Assembly (NCBI GenBank): GCA_029777215.1
Contig: JAKOSQ010000274.1
Coordinates: 1 to 9,042 of the forward strand
Direction: 5' to 3'
Source of the DNA: Bacillota bacterium
GTDB lineage: Bacteria; Bacillota; Clostridia; Oscillospirales; Oscillospiraceae
DNA: 9,042 nucleotides
The notes under the pieces are model-generated. The model was not told where the DNA came from. It did no database searches and worked only from the letters and a program-made list of their open reading frames with translations. A program made the position numbers and the translations under genes. This document shows positions 7,341 through 9,042 of the stretch, piece by piece. The stretch's first letter is position 1. The number at the start of each line of letters is the position of its first letter.

Positions 7341-7372
7341 AAAAGGCTCCGGGAGAAATCCCGGAGCCTTTT
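7341..7372. terminator. Bidirectional intrinsic terminator between converging units
   Basis: A perfect 14-bp stem (AAAAGGCTCCGGGA paired with TCCCGGAGCCTTTT) closes a GAAA tetraloop at 7355-7358. A flanks on the 5' side and T on the 3' side make the structure read as GC stem plus U-tract from either strand. It sits seven bases after the MBL stop and 48 bases beyond the end of the second CHR gene on the other strand, so it can end both units. Confidence 0.93.
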
Positions 7373-7420
7373 AAAAAGCCTTGTATCTCGTTCTCACCCC
7401 GCGAAGTCGCAGGACGGCTC

Positions 7421-7990
7421 TCATAAGCCGAAGGCGTAGCCGATCGCAATGCCGAGCGCGGCGGAGAGGGCAATGATCTTGATGGGGTGCAGGTCCTTTT
7501 TGAAGAGCAGCATCAGCATCAGCGCGAAGATTGCGGCGGAGGCGATAAACGGGACCGTTGTTATTGCGGCGAGAGATATACCGCCCGGGAAAAACACCGC
7601 CTGCCCGACCGAGACCGTCGCCGCACCGATGAGGCCGACGACTGCCGGGCGCAGCCCGGACATGCAGCCCGCCACCGCGCGGGACTCGCGGAATTTTTCG
7701 TAGGCCCGCGCGACGAGCAAAATGACGATGTAGGACGGCAGTATGACGCCGAAGGTCGCGCAGAGCGCCCCGAAGAGGCCGCCCGTTTCCGTGCCGACGT
7801 AAGTGGAGATGTTGACCGCGAAGGGCCCGGGCGTCGACTCGCTGACCGCGATGAAGTTGACAAGCTCCGCCGTCGTCATCCAGCCGTGGGCCTCGACCTC
7901 TGCCTGAATGAGCGGGAGCATCGCGTAGCCGCCGCCGAAGGTGAATGCGCCGATCTTGAAGAAGGTCCAGAACAGATCGAGGAAGATCAT
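7421..7990 (-). CDS. chrA: CHR (chromate transporter) family half-size protein, second copy
   Basis: The product is a 189-residue, strongly hydrophobic inner-membrane protein with about five to six predicted helices. It has the CHR-family N-terminal motif FFKIGAFTFGGGYAM at 10-24 and the ESTPGP motif near residue 52. Full-length ChrA proteins are about 400 residues and contain two such halves; in Bacillota the halves are often encoded by separate adjacent genes, and in B. subtilis both halves were needed for chromate resistance. Its ATG at 7990 overlaps the stop of the upstream copy as ATGA and is served by AAAGGAGG (7998-8005) with a seven-base spacer, so the two should be made together. The real substrate in an anaerobe may not be chromate; sulfate or another oxyanion is possible. 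The gene is last in the cca-CHR-CHR unit. Confidence 0.9.
   Translation of the reverse strand: MIFLDLFWTFFKIGAFTFGGGYAMLPLIQAEVEAHGWMTTAELVNFIAVSESTPGPFAVNISTYVGTETGGLFGALCATFGVILPSYIVILLVARAYEKFRESRAVAGCMSGLRPAVVGLIGAATVSVGQAVFFPGGISLAAITTVPFIASAAIFALMLMLLFKKDLHPIKIIALSAALGIAIGYAFGL
7907..7975 (-). repeat. Direct repeat, copy 2 (5' part of the second CHR gene)
   Basis: These 69 bases match 8452-8520 with five mismatches and no gap. They encode the shared motif FWTFFKIGAFTFGGGYAM and a few residues on either side. The copies are 545 bases apart in the same orientation. Confidence 0.85.
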
Positions 7991-8556
7991 GCCGCGCCCT
8001 CCTTTCCTGCCGCGAGCAGCGTCGCGGCAAGGCCGACGGCGGCGCAGGAGGCGATGACGAGCAGAACGCTGACATTAAAAAATGCCACCGCCGCAAAGGC
8101 CGCCGCCATCAGAATGTAGGCGGTGAGGTCCTTGGGGCACTGCTTGAACATCGTCGACAGGGCCTTGATGATGAGCGCGAGCACGCCCGCGCGCACGCCG
8201 AAGAAGGCGTATTTCACGGCCTGCACGCGTTCAAACTGGCGCAGAACATAGGAGATCGCGAGAATGCAGAGAAAGGACGGCAGCACGACGCCGAGCGTGG
8301 CGAAAAACGCGCCGACCCGACCCGAGAGCTTCCAGCCGATGAAGGTCGCAGCGTTGATGGAGATGGGGCCGGGGGTCGACTCGGCGATCGCGACTATGTC
8401 GAGGACGTCCTCGTTCGTGACCCACTTTTTGTTTTCCGCGACTTCTTTTTCAATGAGCGGGATCATCGCGTAGCCCCCGCCGAAGGTGAACGCGCCAATC
8501 TTGAAGAAGGTCCAGAAGAGTTCCAGCGGCGTGCCCTTGCTTTTTTCAGTTTCCAA
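7987..8556 (-). CDS. chrA: CHR (chromate transporter) family half-size protein, first copy, TTG start
   Basis: This copy also has 189 residues if started at the TTG at 8556-8554. It carries WTFFKIGAFTFGGGYAM from residue 15 and ESTPGPISI further on, followed by alternating hydrophobic segments typical of the family. The open frame extends upstream, but those codons overlap cca and encode an Arg/Ser-rich sequence unlike a CHR N-terminus, while no ATG or GTG occurs between there and the conserved region. CGGAG at 8566-8570 lies nine bases before the TTG, supporting this start. The start overlaps the last codons and stop of cca by 11 bases. With the second copy (ATGA overlap) it probably forms one heteromeric anion transporter in the membrane. 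Its N-terminus is seven residues longer than that of the second copy before the shared motif. Confidence 0.87.
   Translation of the reverse strand: METEKSKGTPLELFWTFFKIGAFTFGGGYAMIPLIEKEVAENKKWVTNEDVLDIVAIAESTPGPISINAATFIGWKLSGRVGAFFATLGVVLPSFLCILAISYVLRQFERVQAVKYAFFGVRAGVLALIIKALSTMFKQCPKDLTAYILMAAAFAAVAFFNVSVLLVIASCAAVGLAATLLAAGKEGAA
8452..8520 (-). repeat. Direct repeat, copy 1 (5' part of the first CHR gene)
   Basis: This is the partner of 7907-7975: 64 of 69 bases are identical by eye. The rest of the two genes diverges much more, so the match marks either strong constraint or local gene conversion over the motif. Confidence 0.85.
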
Positions 8557-9042
8557 TGGGTTTTGCTCCGATCTGATTAGAATTGTGCGGCTGCTGCGCG
8601 AGGGAGAGCAGAATTTCTTTCTCGTTGTCCGCCGGTCGCTCGACGACGTGCGCGAGCAGCGCCCGCTGCGTCTGGCCGATCGCCGCCCCGCGCAGACCGA
8701 GCCCAGCAAGCTCCCCGCCGCTGACCGCGAGGTCGGAGAGCCGCCACGGCTCCCCGGACTTTAGGACCCGTATCAGCGCGCGGCTGTGGCCGGGGCCGCA
8801 GAGCGCGTCGCAGGCGGCGGCGCAGCAGACGGCGGCGTCTTCGCCGTTTTCCATGAGCAGACGTTTCCAGGCCGTTTTGTCCTGCGGCGGACTCTGGGCG
8901 AGGTGCGCCCCGCGCGACGCGGCTTTTATTGTCGCGCTGTCGAGACGGAGACCTGAAAGGAATGCCGCGCCGTCTGCGAGCATAGCCTTTTGCAGGAGCA
9001 GCGCGGTCAGCGCGCCGAAGCGCTCCCGGCGCTTTTTCGGCG
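8546..9042 (-). CDS. cca: CCA-adding tRNA nucleotidyltransferase, C-terminal part (5' end outside window)
   Basis: The gene enters from the right edge, and its last 164 codons are visible with no stop back to base 9042. The C-terminal signature of class II CCA-adding enzymes is clear: DLAVSGGEL, then LGLRGAAIGQ, then RALLAHV and NEKEILL. An ERFGALTALLLQKAMLAD stretch upstream fits the body/tail helical region. The enzyme adds or repairs the CCA 3' end of tRNAs in the cytoplasm. The nucleotidyltransferase head domain with its catalytic aspartates lies outside the window, so activity cannot be judged. An internal ATG at 8983 should not be taken as the start, because recognisable family sequence continues before it. 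It is the first visible gene of a minus-strand unit with two CHR genes; the functional link is probably only positional. Confidence 0.9.
   Translation of the reverse strand, partial: PKKRRERFGALTALLLQKAMLADGAAFLSGLRLDSATIKAASRGAHLAQSPPQDKTAWKRLLMENGEDAAVCCAAACDALCGPGHSRALIRVLKSGEPWRLSDLAVSGGELAGLGLRGAAIGQTQRALLAHVVERPADNEKEILLSLAQQPHNSNQIGAKPIGN
8566..8570 (-). promoter_or_regulatory. Ribosome binding site supporting the TTG start
   Basis: The minus strand reads CGGAG nine bases before the TTG at 8556. It lies inside the cca coding region. No other start codon between it and the conserved CHR motif is better placed. Confidence 0.55.

Noticed and set aside
7373..7420. Possible small gene or second hairpin between the terminator and the CHR gene
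   Set aside because: Only 48 bases, with no start/ribosome-site combination and no convincing stem.
8557..8709. Longer start of the first CHR gene at 8709
   Set aside because: The added 51 residues are antisense-like Arg/Ser sequence fully overlapping cca, whose own frame is conserved.

Overview
The window is GC-rich with densely packed genes, strong AAGGAGG-type ribosome sites and strong third-position G/C bias. It looks like a chromosomal segment of a high-GC member of the Bacillota, and Oscillospiraceae-type gut anaerobes are the best guess. The guess rests on a SpoIVFA/SpoIVFB-like sporulation gene pair, an SLH-anchored secreted protease and a pair of half-size CHR transporters. The family assignment is inference. 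No rRNA, tRNA, CRISPR array, insertion sequence or phage gene was seen.

There are three transcription units. (1) Left, minus strand, 1477 to beyond base 1: a secreted or membrane-anchored M23 (LytM) peptidase with a Ser/Thr-Pro linker, coupled by a TGATG stop/start overlap to an M50 site-2-type membrane metalloprotease cut by the window edge. (2) Centre, plus strand, about 1538-7372: an extended -10 promoter, then cardiolipin synthase (cls), argininosuccinate lyase (argH), an S8 subtilase with three C-terminal SLH repeats, and a metallo-beta-lactamase-fold hydrolase. The gaps are 35, 18 and 32 nt with no visible internal terminator. The unit ends at a strong hairpin that works symmetrically in both directions. 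(3) Right, minus strand, from beyond 9042 down to 7421: the C-terminal part of the CCA-adding tRNA nucleotidyltransferase, then two 189-residue CHR (chromate transporter family) genes. The upstream CHR gene most likely starts at a TTG inside the last codons of cca. The two CHR genes overlap by ATGA.

The M23/M50 pair is a coherent module: it resembles the forespore-engulfment SpoIVFA-SpoIVFB proteolysis module that activates sigma-K. The two CHR halves probably act together as one transporter. The central unit mixes membrane lipid synthesis, arginine biosynthesis, cell-surface proteolysis and an MBL hydrolase, and shows no obvious single pathway. I did not find a clearly new defence or mobile system. 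The most notable points are the M23 protein with all zinc ligands intact beside SpoIVFB, the recent-looking CHR duplication, and possible divergent promoters sharing one AT-rich inverted repeat.
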